From an uncultured SAR86 cluster bacterium (GTDB lineage Bacteria > Pseudomonadota > Gammaproteobacteria > Magnimaribacterales > AG-339-G14), in contig CACILL010000005.1 in the NCBI GenBank assembly GCA_902587545.1, positions 1 to 40,260 of the forward strand: 40,260 bases of DNA, read 5' to 3'. Within the stretch, counting starts at the first letter, position 1; every line of letters starts with the position of its first letter. The translations under genes were made by a program, and so were the position numbers. The notes under the pieces are model-generated. The model was not told where the DNA came from and made no database searches. It was given only the letters and a program-made list of their open reading frames with translations. Below are positions 28,363-37,624 of this stretch, piece after piece.

Positions 28363-29699
28363 TACCTGTTAAATAATATCTGTTCAGCAGAAGAATTATC
28401 TCCAGTAAGCTTTCTATCTACCACAATAGGCTTCCCATTTATGATTGTTCCTAGAACAGCCGAAGAAAATGTATGCCCATCAAAAGGAGTCCATCCGCAT
28501 TTTGTTTTTTCGGTATCGTTTGTAACAGATGTTGTCTTTTCAAGGTCAAACATCATTAAGTCTGCCTTGTAACCTTCTCTTACATATCCTCTGTCTTGAA
28601 TAGAAAATCTATCAGCTACCTTATGGCTCATGTAAGAAATTACTTCTTCAAGAGAATAATATCCTTGTTTGTGAAGCTCTATCATCATATGGAATGAATG
28701 CTCAATTAAAGGTATGCCTGCTGGAGCTTTTCCATATGGAAGTTTTTTATCTTCATATGAATGTGGAGCATGATCAGTAGCTACGTAATCTATAAAACCA
28801 TCTTTAAGAGCTTTTCTGAGAGCATTTTTATCAGATACTTTTTTTATGGCAGGATTACAAACTATAAAATTACCTAACTTTTCATAATCACTTTCATCGA
28901 ACCATAAATGATGGACACAGACTTCGCAGGTTATTTTTTTATTTTTTAAATCAATATTGTCAAAAAGCTCAATTTCTTTTTCAGTAGTCAAATGAAGAAC
29001 ATGTAAATCTGATGAATATTTTTTAGCTAAATCAATCACCTTGGATGATGATTTATAACAGCAGACATCGTCTCGAATAATAGGATGAAAACTTGCATCT
29101 AAAGTCTCATTTTGTGAATTAACTTTATCTGTATTATTTTTTATAGTTTCATTGTCTTCGCAATGAGTCACAATGGTTACGGGACAAAATTGAAAGATTT
29201 GCTCTAAAGCAAAATCATCTTCTACTAATAATGTTCCAGTAGAAGTTCCCATAAAAACTTTTAAGCCACAAGTTTCTTTAGGATTTAATTTTTTTATTTC
29301 TTCTAAATTGGTTTCTGTAGCTCCAAAATAATATGAGTAGTTTGTCCAAGATTTATTTGCTCCGAGTAAATTTCTGTCATTCAATAAATCAATAGTAGTT
29401 GTATTAGGATTGACATTTGGCATATCAAATGTAGAAGTAACTCCTGAAAAAACGGCCGCTAAAGATTCTGAATGTATATCTCCTTTTTCAGTTAATCCCG
29501 GATCTCTAAAATGGACTTGATCATCTATTATTCCTGGAGCTAAGTAATTTCCTTCAAGATCTATAACTTCAGTAGATTCAGAGGTTATTTGAGAATCTAT
29601 CTTTTCAATCCTATCGCCCTTAATGCCAATATCAACTGGGACTATGGAATCTTCATTTATCAAATTACAATTTTTTAAAACCAAAGAAAAGTTACTCAT
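28362..29699 (-). CDS. pyrC: Dihydroorotase, class I, with altered first metal ligand
   Basis: 445 aa. Catalyses the ring closure of carbamoyl-aspartate in pyrimidine synthesis. Usual motifs: PGIIDDQVHFRDPGLTEKG, GLKVFMGTSTG (the carbamylated Lys), VTHCED, HVLHLTTE, and DYVATDHAPHS with the catalytic Asp. The N-terminal HxH metal motif reads QVH, so the first His is Gln. I recall the same DDQVHF form in Bacteroidetes-type dihydroorotases, so it may still be active. An allantoinase or hydantoinase is the alternative. It sits 2 bp after the Smr gene and its stop overlaps the amidase start. Confidence 0.88.
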   Translation of the reverse strand: MSNFSLVLKNCNLINEDSIVPVDIGIKGDRIEKIDSQITSESTEVIDLEGNYLAPGIIDDQVHFRDPGLTEKGDIHSESLAAVFSGVTSTFDMPNVNPNTTTIDLLNDRNLLGANKSWTNYSYYFGATETNLEEIKKLNPKETCGLKVFMGTSTGTLLVEDDFALEQIFQFCPVTIVTHCEDNETIKNNTDKVNSQNETLDASFHPIIRDDVCCYKSSSKVIDLAKKYSSDLHVLHLTTEKEIELFDNIDLKNKKITCEVCVHHLWFDESDYEKLGNFIVCNPAIKKVSDKNALRKALKDGFIDYVATDHAPHSYEDKKLPYGKAPAGIPLIEHSFHMMIELHKQGYYSLEEVISYMSHKVADRFSIQDRGYVREGYKADLMMFDLEKTTSVTNDTEKTKCGWTPFDGHTFSSAVLGTIINGKPIVVDRKLTGDNSSAEQILFNR

Positions 29700-29701
29700 A
29701 T

Positions 29702-29926
29702 TTAAACTGACCTCACCATAATAGTCCCATAATTATTGCCAGAACCTATTTCAAAACTTGATTTGATTTTGACAAGAACTTCTTCAACTAAAGATATCAT
29801 TTTTTGACTATTTCCACAGATAATTAATATCGGACAATCTTCTTGATTTAAATAAAGATAATTTTCTACTTCGATTTTTACATCTGCATGTTTTATTCCA
29901 TGTAAATCAAGAGTATTAAACTTCAT
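29702..29926 (-). CDS. Smr-domain protein
   Basis: 74 aa from the ATG at 29926, which lies in the end of the methyltransferase gene (11-bp overlap); an earlier ATG at 29953 would add nine residues. The start TLDLHGIKHADVKIEVENYL has the DLHG motif that defines the small MutS-related domain, and a central ILIICGNSQKM lies where other Smr domains have the H-G-x-G loop. Smr proteins bind or nick DNA or cut RNA; here the loop is degenerate (CGNS), so nuclease activity is doubtful. Tight coupling to dihydroorotase (2 bp) is notable but unexplained. Confidence 0.75.
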   Translation of the reverse strand: MKFNTLDLHGIKHADVKIEVENYLYLNQEDCPILIICGNSQKMISLVEEVLVKIKSSFEIGSGNNYGTIMVRSV

Positions 29927-30680
29927 TTTTAAAAATAGAGATTTCCACTCCATCGGGATGCGATTTAGAGTATTCTCTTTTGGCAGGTATAAATTTACTT
30001 TTGTATTTTGGAGAAGATCTTACATAATCTAAGTAATCTTCTAGATTAAAAAGAATTACATTATCCGCAAAAATCCAAGCATTATTCTCGATCAAATCAT
30101 TTTCTTCTAAAGTTTTTAAATCTTTTAAATATAAATCCTTCCAATGATCTATAAAAATAAAATCATATTTTTCTTTTAGAGTTGAAATTACTTCATTTGA
30201 TTTACCTATAATTAAATTATGTTTTTCTGATAATCCAGCTATATTTATAATTTCAGATGCAATTTCAGCAAATCTCTTATTTGATTCTATTGAAGTGAGC
30301 TTAGAATTTTTATCTAAATTTTTAAGAATTCTAATTGTCGAATACCCTAAATAAACACCTAATTCAAGAATGTTATTTGCCTTTGATTCGTTAATGGCAT
30401 TTTCTAATAAGAGACCCTTCTCATCTCCAATATTCATAAGAAAAGTTTTTTTATATGCATAATTATCTATTATGCTCAAAACAGAATTTGGATTATTAGG
30501 CTCAGCTTTTAACCTTACATTAGATAGAACTTCTTCTTCTTTAGGTTTCTTTAATTTAAATTTTGTTGATATAGATTCAATCAATTCCTGAGCAATTAAG
30601 CTCACTACTCCTAGAAAACTTTTCCTGTTGATCCTTAAGGGCATAGAACTTTTTTTTCTTTCTGATTGATTGTTTTTCAT
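29916..30680 (-). CDS. Catechol O-methyltransferase-like SAM enzyme
   Basis: 254 aa from the ATG at 30680; a TTG at 30704 is in frame but very close to the divergent gene. The methyltransferase core is strikingly like animal COMT: ILELGVYLGYSTIRI (SAM loop), FIDHWKDLYLKD and IFADNVI. Metal and base residues fall at Asp178, Lys181, Asp206, Asn207 and Glu236, the same spacing as rat COMT D141, K144, D169, N170 and E199. The ~80-residue N-terminal stretch is basic with a hydrophobic run (FLGVVSLIAQELI) and may tether it to the membrane. It presumably methylates a catechol-like hydroxyl with Mg2+; substrate unknown. First gene of the Smr-pyrC-amidase chain. Confidence 0.85.
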   Translation of the reverse strand: MKNNQSERKKSSMPLRINRKSFLGVVSLIAQELIESISTKFKLKKPKEEEVLSNVRLKAEPNNPNSVLSIIDNYAYKKTFLMNIGDEKGLLLENAINESKANNILELGVYLGYSTIRILKNLDKNSKLTSIESNKRFAEIASEIINIAGLSEKHNLIIGKSNEVISTLKEKYDFIFIDHWKDLYLKDLKTLEENDLIENNAWIFADNVILFNLEDYLDYVRSSPKYKSKFIPAKREYSKSHPDGVEISIFKNEV

Positions 30681-30706
30681 TAACCTAAGATAATCTGTTT
30701 CCAATT

Positions 30707-33187
30707 ATGATTTTATATAATTTGTTATTTAGAATAGCCCTTATTGGATTTCTTTCAATATCTATTTTTACCGAAGAAGATAATAAAAAAGAAGAAAAAG
30801 ATGATGGTCTTGAGTCATTTCTAGAAGACTTAACACACTTTCCGGGACTCATTGATGTGTATAGAAATAATGATAATGGAAAGGTTTATTTATTAATAAA
30901 AAAAGAGCAATTAGAAAAAGAATTTATTTATTTTGCTCACATTTTAGATGGGATTGTAGAAGCTGGAACTTGGAGAGGAAATTATTTAGATAATGGGATT
31001 ATTAAATTCATAAAGTATTTTGATCAGATCAGAATTGATCGAGTAAATACTGCATATGTATTTGATGAAACAAATCCTTTATCAAAATCGAAAAATGCAA
31101 ATGTATCTAATTCCTTAATAGATTCACTAAAAATTGAAAAAAAATCTAAAACAGAAGATAAATTCTTGATTAATGTGACTTCATTGTTGCTAAGTGAAAG
31201 TTTGTCTAAAATAACTGTTGCTCCCTATAAAGAAACTCCTAAAGATAGTTTCAAAATTGGTTCAATATCCAAGAATAAATCTAGTATTAATGCAGTATTT
31301 AATTATCCTGAAAATACTGACTTTGAAATTAATTTTGTTTTTTCAAATCCCACTAATAAACCAATAGAGAATCAAGATTCAAGAAATAATTCAATATCCC
31401 TTAGATTTAGCTTTATTAATTATCCTGAAAATAATTTTGAACCCCGAATAGAAGATCAAAGAATTGGTTTCTTTTCTGAAAGAAAGACTAACTTATCTTC
31501 AACAGATATTACGCCTTATGAAGATTTAATAAATAAATGGCATCTTGAAAAAAAAGATGTAGATAAAGAAAAATCTATCCCAATTAAGCCTATTACTTTT
31601 TGGATAGAAAATACCACCCCTTATGAGCTTAGACCAATAATAAAAAAAGCAGTTTTAGCTTGGAATATTGCCTTTGAAGAAGCAGGCTTCATTGATGCAA
31701 TAGAAGTAAAAATTCAACCTGATGATGCAGATTGGTCCGCAGGTGATATCAGGTATAACGTTCTTAGATGGACTTCATCTCCTAACCCTCCCTTTGGCGG
31801 ATATGGTCCTAGTTTTACGAACCCTAGAACTGGAGAAATTCTAGGAGCAGATATTATGCTTGAATGGATTTATCTTACAAATAGAGTGAGATATTCTGAA
31901 ATTTTTGAAAATCAGGAAATTCGTGGAGATAATTTCTGTCATAACTCTTTAATAAAACAAGAAAATAGAATATTTGGAAAATTAGCCACAGAAGCTTTAG
32001 ATTTAAATGAAAATGAAATAAGTAGATTATATGAGGAGGACTTGTACCAGTTAATATTGCATGAAGTTGGTCATACCTTGGGTCTAAATCATAATTTTGC
32101 TGCTTCGACACTTCATAATAATTCTGATGTGCATAATCCTGAAATTACTTACAAGGAAGGTTTAAGCTCTTCTGTGATGGACTACCACGCTCTTAATATA
32201 GCTCCTCTTGGCACCCAACAAGGGCAGTATGCAGATATAAAGCCGGGTAAATACGATATTTTAGCTATTAAATATGGATATTCCCCAAACCTTTCAAAAA
32301 AAGATTTAGTTGGTATGTTGGAAAAATATTCTTCTAAAGAATATTTATTTGGAAACGATGGAGACGATATGAGGTCTCCTGGAAAAGGTATTGACCCTAG
32401 AATAAATACAGGAGATATGACAAACGATCCTGTTGGATATGCTAAAGATAGAATTATATTGTCGCAAAATTTAATTCCAAAACTTTACGATACCTTAAAA
32501 ACAAAATCGGATAGTTGGGAAAGTATTTATCAAGGATATAGAATTCTTTTAAGACAGATTCATACATCAGCAGAAATTATTTCCAGACAGATAGGTGGTG
32601 TTTATATAAATAGAGGTGTTATGTCAGATAAAAACCAAGATCCGTATGAAGTTGTTCCTTATGAAATTCAGAAAGAATCTATAAAAATACTTTCTGAACA
32701 TTACTTTGATAGTGAAAAATTCATCCTCCCTCCTAATATTGCAAACAAGATGCAAAGAGAAAGAAGGAGTTTTGATTTTTTTGGAAAAACTGAAGATCCA
32801 AAATTTCATAACATGATTCTCAAAGGACAGAAAAAAGTTTTAAAACACTTTACAAATTCCAAAGTCTTAAAAAGGCTTACTGATACTTCCTTTTACGGAA
32901 ATGAATATCTACCGAACGAACTATTTAGAGATCTAACTTCGTCTATTTTTGATGAAAGTAAATCTCGTAAATTGAATGGTGTAGATCAAAATCTACAAAC
33001 ATATTATTTAAAGAGGCTGATAATGATCTTTAAGAGTGGAAATTTTGATTCTCCTTCAATATCAGCAAGTTTATCTTCACTAGAACGAATAAAGGCTTAT
33101 ACTTTTTCACCTTCGTATGATGAAGCTACAGAAAATCATAAGAAGTTAATAAGATTAAGAATTGAAAATCTATTAAAAACTAGTTAA
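30707..33187 (+). CDS. Zinc-dependent metalloprotease, DUF5117/DUF4953 type
   Basis: 826 aa with an N-terminal signal or anchor helix (LFRIALIGFLSISIF) and an acidic linker. The zinc site is HEVGHTLGLNH at residues 452-462, the HExxHxxGxxH form of metzincin-like proteases, preceded by LEWIYLTNR and followed by SSVMDYHALN (the Met-turn pattern). N-terminal DUF5117-like and C-terminal DUF4953-like regions fit this group of large, exported bacterial metalloproteases, whose targets are mostly unknown. Divergent from the COMT-like gene by 26 bp; convergent with purU, overlapping by 8 bp. Confidence 0.88.
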   Translation: MILYNLLFRIALIGFLSISIFTEEDNKKEEKDDGLESFLEDLTHFPGLIDVYRNNDNGKVYLLIKKEQLEKEFIYFAHILDGIVEAGTWRGNYLDNGIIKFIKYFDQIRIDRVNTAYVFDETNPLSKSKNANVSNSLIDSLKIEKKSKTEDKFLINVTSLLLSESLSKITVAPYKETPKDSFKIGSISKNKSSINAVFNYPENTDFEINFVFSNPTNKPIENQDSRNNSISLRFSFINYPENNFEPRIEDQRIGFFSERKTNLSSTDITPYEDLINKWHLEKKDVDKEKSIPIKPITFWIENTTPYELRPIIKKAVLAWNIAFEEAGFIDAIEVKIQPDDADWSAGDIRYNVLRWTSSPNPPFGGYGPSFTNPRTGEILGADIMLEWIYLTNRVRYSEIFENQEIRGDNFCHNSLIKQENRIFGKLATEALDLNENEISRLYEEDLYQLILHEVGHTLGLNHNFAASTLHNNSDVHNPEITYKEGLSSSVMDYHALNIAPLGTQQGQYADIKPGKYDILAIKYGYSPNLSKKDLVGMLEKYSSKEYLFGNDGDDMRSPGKGIDPRINTGDMTNDPVGYAKDRIILSQNLIPKLYDTLKTKSDSWESIYQGYRILLRQIHTSAEIISRQIGGVYINRGVMSDKNQDPYEVVPYEIQKESIKILSEHYFDSEKFILPPNIANKMQRERRSFDFFGKTEDPKFHNMILKGQKKVLKHFTNSKVLKRLTDTSFYGNEYLPNELFRDLTSSIFDESKSRKLNGVDQNLQTYYLKRLIMIFKSGNFDSPSISASLSSLERIKAYTFSPSYDEATENHKKLIRLRIENLLKTS

Positions 33188-34034
33188 ATATTACGGTTTT
33201 TGAATTATTAATGAATATTCGTCTTTCTATATGATATTTAACTGCTTTTGCTAAAGTTATCGATTCTAAATCTCTTCCTATAAGTTCTAAATCTCTAGGT
33301 GATTTTGAGTGATCCACCCTTTCAACACTTTGTTCAATAATTGGACCTTCATCAAGCTCTGAAGAAACATAATGAGCAGTTGCACCTAAAATTTTTACTC
33401 CTTTTGAATAAGCCTGATGATAAGGCTTTGCTCCTTTAAAACTTGGTAAGAAAGAATGATGAATATTGATTATTTTCCCATAAAAATCTTTACACATTTT
33501 GTCTGATAAAATTTGCATATATCTGGCTAAAATTAAGAGGTCTATATCAAACTCCTTTAGAATTTTTCTAATTTCTTTCTCAGATTTAATCTTATTATTT
33601 TTTGTAACAGGAACATGAAAAAAGGGGATATCATGCCATTTTGCTATTTTTTCATGGTCTTTGTGATTAGAAATAATGCAAGATACATTCATGGGTAAAA
33701 TACCTGAATCAACTCTATACATTAAATCCTGTAAACAGTGACCTAACTTGGAAACAAATATTGCTGTGTTTGGCTGATAACTTGCTTCTTTAATAGACCA
33801 CTCCATTTTCAAAGATTTACATTCATTTTCAAAGAAGGTTGAAAATTCTTTTAAATCTAATCTTTTTTTTGAGTAGATAAGTTTTGCTCGCATAAAAAAT
33901 AATTTTTTTTCAGGATCTCCATAATGAGCAGAATCTAAAATAAACAGATTAGCTTTGTTTAATGTAGAAGATACTTGAGCGACGATCCCATATTTATCTG
34001 GACATTGAACTCTTAAAATAAATTCATTATTCAT
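33180..34034 (-). CDS. purU: Formyltetrahydrofolate deformylase
   Basis: 284 aa from the ATG at 34034 (E. coli 280); a TTG at 34049 would lie inside the upstream gene. PurU splits 10-formyl-THF into formate and THF, feeding formate to PurT and balancing the one-carbon pool. An ACT domain occupies ~1-85 (LRVQCPDKYGIVAQVSS). The formyltransferase-like domain has IINIHHSFLPSFKGAKPYHQ with Asn190 and His192, and SSELDEGPIIEQ with Asp228; the His-Asp gap equals that of GART. Start is 2 bp after the stop of the Slam-like gene, so the two are co-transcribed with no obvious functional link. Confidence 0.95.
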   Translation of the reverse strand: MNNEFILRVQCPDKYGIVAQVSSTLNKANLFILDSAHYGDPEKKLFFMRAKLIYSKKRLDLKEFSTFFENECKSLKMEWSIKEASYQPNTAIFVSKLGHCLQDLMYRVDSGILPMNVSCIISNHKDHEKIAKWHDIPFFHVPVTKNNKIKSEKEIRKILKEFDIDLLILARYMQILSDKMCKDFYGKIINIHHSFLPSFKGAKPYHQAYSKGVKILGATAHYVSSELDEGPIIEQSVERVDHSKSPRDLELIGRDLESITLAKAVKYHIERRIFINNSKTVIFN

Positions 34035-34036
34035 TT

Positions 34037-35371
34037 TTATTCTGTACAAAGATAATTAAATTTTACTGTCAAACCTTCATTAGAACGTGCATAAAGACCT
34101 ATAGTGCTGTTATTATTCGAGAAGGTTACTCCTATATCCGTATTCCAACATAAATCAATTATTTTGGTGAGTCCGAATCTTAAGCTGATAGATTTGTCCG
34201 ATCTTAATCCAAGAAATGGATCTCTTTCTTCATAATCTTTATTTGAATATCCTACATTTGTTGTGGCAAATGTTGTTGAATTCAACGCTTTTCTAGTACT
34301 AAGATCAAAAGTCCTTTTTATATAGGTTTCTATAGGAGATGTAGCATAGAAATGTTCAAAGTTTGTCTTATAGCTTAGAAAAATTCCACTTTCAGGAAAA
34401 ACTATGCTTCTTGATAGACCCACTCCAATAAAATCTCCTGTTTTATTTTGAGATCCAATGAAATCTCTTTCATCTATATAAACATTCAATCCGAAAGAAC
34501 CAGAATCCTTTAAAGTAGCTTTCCAATCAATATCAACTCGATGTGATCTAAGAAGTTCACTTCCTTGAAGAAAAACCTTGAATGCAGTTAAAGATGGTAC
34601 AAAAGATTGATTGGTAACTCCAAGCTTCTCATTATCGAGCATGTTGAATTTTCTATTTAATGAAAAAACTCCTGTAGAAGAATCAAAATTAGAGAAATCT
34701 CTATAAACCTGTCTAGATAATGAGATTACGTAATTAATAGTATCTCCTCTTGGATGTCTTAAGTCTTGAGTAATTTGAGATGAAAAAGCCGAAGTAATAT
34801 AAGTATCGGATTTAGGTTTATTTGAAATATTTAAATCAATGGCTCCTAAGTCTCCTACAACAGTTACCACATCAGTATCTAAACCAGCATTTGCATTTCC
34901 TGACAATCCCATTCCAAAAGATAATACGGACTGTGTTTTGAAAAGTTTTGTTTCATTTTCAATTTGTTCAAGAAAAACTTTAACTTTTTCTTTAACCTCT
35001 TTAGGAGGGTCATAATTTTTTATATCATCTAAATATCTCTTGGCTGAAGCGTAGGCCCCTAATCTAAAATATAAAACTCCTAGCTCCAGCTTAATTCTTG
35101 GGAGATCAGGTTTATAAATCAACATTTGCTCAAAAATTCCAATTGCTGCTTCCAAATCTCCAACCAATATAGATAAATTTGCATAATTAAAAAGATTTTC
35201 TAAATTTGTAGGATCATCTATTATTGAATCAAATACTCTTCGTCTTTCAGCCTGAGTTGCTTCTAACTCCTGAGGATCAGTTATTGACGGAGGGACGTTT
35301 TGACTAAAAATATTTAGACTTAAAAAAAAGAAAAAGAAGGAAATAGTTAAAAAAATTTGAAGAAATTTCAT
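34037..35371 (-). CDS. Slam-like TPR/outer-membrane barrel protein (second copy)
   Basis: 444 aa, full length. Signal peptide (MKFLQIFLTISFFFFFLSLN...S), then a short linker and TPR-type helices at ~55-150 (FNYANLSILVGDLEAAIG; DLPRIKLELGVLYFRLGAYA; PPKEVKEKVKVFLEQI). From ~155 it is a predicted barrel: SGNANAG opening strand, alternating strands, and NNSTIGLYARSNEGLTVKF at the end. Slam proteins have this plan and a similar length (~490 aa). Two Cys only, 33 residues apart near the C-terminus as in the copy at 1-1124. It has no cargo gene next door; purU follows it. It is divergent from the CHASE2 cyclase. Confidence 0.75.
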   Translation of the reverse strand: MKFLQIFLTISFFFFFLSLNIFSQNVPPSITDPQELEATQAERRRVFDSIIDDPTNLENLFNYANLSILVGDLEAAIGIFEQMLIYKPDLPRIKLELGVLYFRLGAYASAKRYLDDIKNYDPPKEVKEKVKVFLEQIENETKLFKTQSVLSFGMGLSGNANAGLDTDVVTVVGDLGAIDLNISNKPKSDTYITSAFSSQITQDLRHPRGDTINYVISLSRQVYRDFSNFDSSTGVFSLNRKFNMLDNEKLGVTNQSFVPSLTAFKVFLQGSELLRSHRVDIDWKATLKDSGSFGLNVYIDERDFIGSQNKTGDFIGVGLSRSIVFPESGIFLSYKTNFEHFYATSPIETYIKRTFDLSTRKALNSTTFATTNVGYSNKDYEERDPFLGLRSDKSISLRFGLTKIIDLCWNTDIGVTFSNNNSTIGLYARSNEGLTVKFNYLCTE

Positions 35372-35440
35372 ATTTAGGTTTGACAGAAAGAATTATATTA
35401 AAAATAAGACTATTATTGGTAAAAAATAAAATACATAAAC
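35372..35440. promoter_or_regulatory. Divergent promoter region of the Slam-like gene and the cyclase
   Basis: 69 bp. On the minus strand a TATAAT (35397-35392) lies about 20 bp before the Slam-like ATG. On the plus strand a TTGACA (35380-35385) is present but no good -10 follows at 16-18 bp. The two promoters overlap, so expression may be linked. Confidence 0.4.
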
Positions 35441-37624
35441 ATGAATTTTTCTAAAATAGGTAAATATTTATTAATACCATTCTCCATATTTGTAAGTTTT
35501 ATCCCCATTCTTGACCCTTTTAATACTTTTTCTAGCTTGAGGAATACCGCATTTGATTTCTTCCAAAATATTTCACCCAGAGAGTCGATTACTTCGGATA
35601 ATGTCATAGTAATTGATATAGATGAGAAGTCATTAAGAGAACTAGGCCAGTGGCCCTGGCCAAGAAGTGTTCTTGGAAAATTAGTAGATAAAACTTACCA
35701 ATCTGCTTCTCTAGGCTTTGATATTGTTTTTGCTGAATTTGACAGAACAGGTTCTAAAGAATTAAAAAAACAATATAGAGAAAATCTATCTCTTCTTAAT
35801 GTTCTAAATGAAGTACCTGATAATGATGATATATTTGCTAATTCAATAAAAAATCATGGAACTGTAGTTCTAGGAGCGATTCCAAGTAACTCATTAAACA
35901 ATTCTTTTAAAGCGAAATTTGGTCTCATAGAGCAAGGCGACAATCCCAGAAAATTTTTACAAAAATATTCGGGAATTCAAACAAACCTAGACAATTTAGA
36001 TAATTCTGCCAAAGGAATAGGCAGTATGAGTATTGGAAATAATGATTCAATAATTAGAAGACTTCCTCTTTTTGAAAATATCAATGGATCATTAATACCT
36101 TCCTTGGGATTAGAGATCTTAAGAGTAGCAATTGGTGCATCCACCTATCAAATTAAATCATCGAATGCTTCTGGAGAAACTGCCTTTGGAGAAGAAACTG
36201 GTATAAACCATGTCAAATTAGGAAATTTAATAATTCCAACAAATGAAGACGGGTCTGCATGGATTCATTATTCTAAAAAACCTGTAAAAACTATCCCTGT
36301 TTGGGAAGTTCTAAGTTCTGATTATTCTCCAGATTACTTTGAAGGAAAAATTCTAATCGTCGGAACCAGTGCACCAGGCCTATTTGATCTAAGATCTACA
36401 CCTCTTAAAAATAATGTTCCTGGAGTAAATATAATTGCAAATTTAACAGATCAAATCCTATCAGGACAATTCCTTAAAAGACCTGATTGGATGTTTGGCC
36501 TAGAACTAGTGACTGGAATGATTTTGGCACTAATGATTACTTTTTTTATCCAATCTTCTGGGCCTTTAGGAGGATTATCTGTCTTTATTTTTGGGAATGT
36601 TATTTCAGTTCTAGGCAGTTATTACATTTTCACTAATTATAGTTATCTAATAGATCCTATCTCTCCACTGGTAATTTGTCTCATATGTTATTTAGTTGTT
36701 ACTTTCTTTAATTTTCTTTTTACAGAACTAGAAAGAAGTAAAGTAAGAAATGCTTTTTCTCAATATATGTCTCCAGTGATGGTTGAAAAATTAGCAAAGT
36801 CAAGTGACTCACTCAAACTTGGAGGGGAAAGAAAAGAAATGACCTTTCTATTTTCTGATATAAGGGGTTTCACCTCAATTTCTGAAAAATATAAAGGAGA
36901 TCCAGAAGCTTTAACAGACTTAATAAACAATTTGTTGACTGTTTTATCCAATGAAATATTGAATTATCAGGGAACCATTGATAAGTATATGGGAGATTGT
37001 ATTATGGCTTTTTGGAATGCTCCATCAGATGATCCAGATCATAGAGAAAAATCCATTGATGCTGCATTTGCTATGAGCAAGGCTTTAGATAAATTAAACG
37101 CAGACACAAATAGATCTGATGAAGATAAATTATCTGTAGGGATTGGCATTAATACCGGTGAGTGTATTGTTGGGAACATGGGTTCAGATAAAAGATTTGA
37201 CTACACGGTTCTTGGAGACGCTGTAAACCTAGCTTCTCGCTTGGAAGGTCAATCAAATAACTATGGGATGCAAATTATTCTTGGGGAAGGATCAATAAAA
37301 GGTCTTTCAAAAGCTAAGTATTTAATTTTTGAACTTGATTCAATAGCAGTAAAGGGGAAAACAGAGCCCGTGACTATTTATACAGTATTTAATAGAAAAG
37401 AATTAAAAGACGAAAAAGAAGCTTTCTTAGATGACCATAAAAAGTTTTTAGACAATTATAGAAATCAAGATTGGGAAAAAGCTAGAGAACATATTGATAA
37501 ATATAGGTTTTCTAAACCTGAATTTACATTATACTACACGCTATTTTTAGAAAGGATTGATGCATTATCCAAACAAACCTTGCCAAAAGAATGGTCTGGA
37601 GTCTTTATCGCAGATACTAAATAA
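35441..37624 (+). CDS. CHASE2-domain class III adenylate cyclase
   Basis: 727 aa. An N-terminal TM helix leads a large extracytoplasmic CHASE2 sensor (about 35-335, with VIDIDEKSLRELGQWPWPR), then three TM helices (about 343-430), then a class III cyclase domain (about 455-645). Cyclase motifs: FLFSDIRGFTSISEKY with the first metal Asp, YMGDCIMAFWN with the second, and RFDYTVLGDAVNLASRLE with the Asn and Arg that stabilise the transition state. The DYTVLGD form is typical of adenylate over guanylate cyclases. It would sense an envelope signal and make cAMP. Its end overlaps the DUF481 gene by 65 bp. A CNBD channel lies 2 kb away. Confidence 0.9.
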   Translation: MNFSKIGKYLLIPFSIFVSFIPILDPFNTFSSLRNTAFDFFQNISPRESITSDNVIVIDIDEKSLRELGQWPWPRSVLGKLVDKTYQSASLGFDIVFAEFDRTGSKELKKQYRENLSLLNVLNEVPDNDDIFANSIKNHGTVVLGAIPSNSLNNSFKAKFGLIEQGDNPRKFLQKYSGIQTNLDNLDNSAKGIGSMSIGNNDSIIRRLPLFENINGSLIPSLGLEILRVAIGASTYQIKSSNASGETAFGEETGINHVKLGNLIIPTNEDGSAWIHYSKKPVKTIPVWEVLSSDYSPDYFEGKILIVGTSAPGLFDLRSTPLKNNVPGVNIIANLTDQILSGQFLKRPDWMFGLELVTGMILALMITFFIQSSGPLGGLSVFIFGNVISVLGSYYIFTNYSYLIDPISPLVICLICYLVVTFFNFLFTELERSKVRNAFSQYMSPVMVEKLAKSSDSLKLGGERKEMTFLFSDIRGFTSISEKYKGDPEALTDLINNLLTVLSNEILNYQGTIDKYMGDCIMAFWNAPSDDPDHREKSIDAAFAMSKALDKLNADTNRSDEDKLSVGIGINTGECIVGNMGSDKRFDYTVLGDAVNLASRLEGQSNNYGMQIILGEGSIKGLSKAKYLIFELDSIAVKGKTEPVTIYTVFNRKELKDEKEAFLDDHKKFLDNYRNQDWEKAREHIDKYRFSKPEFTLYYTLFLERIDALSKQTLPKEWSGVFIADTK

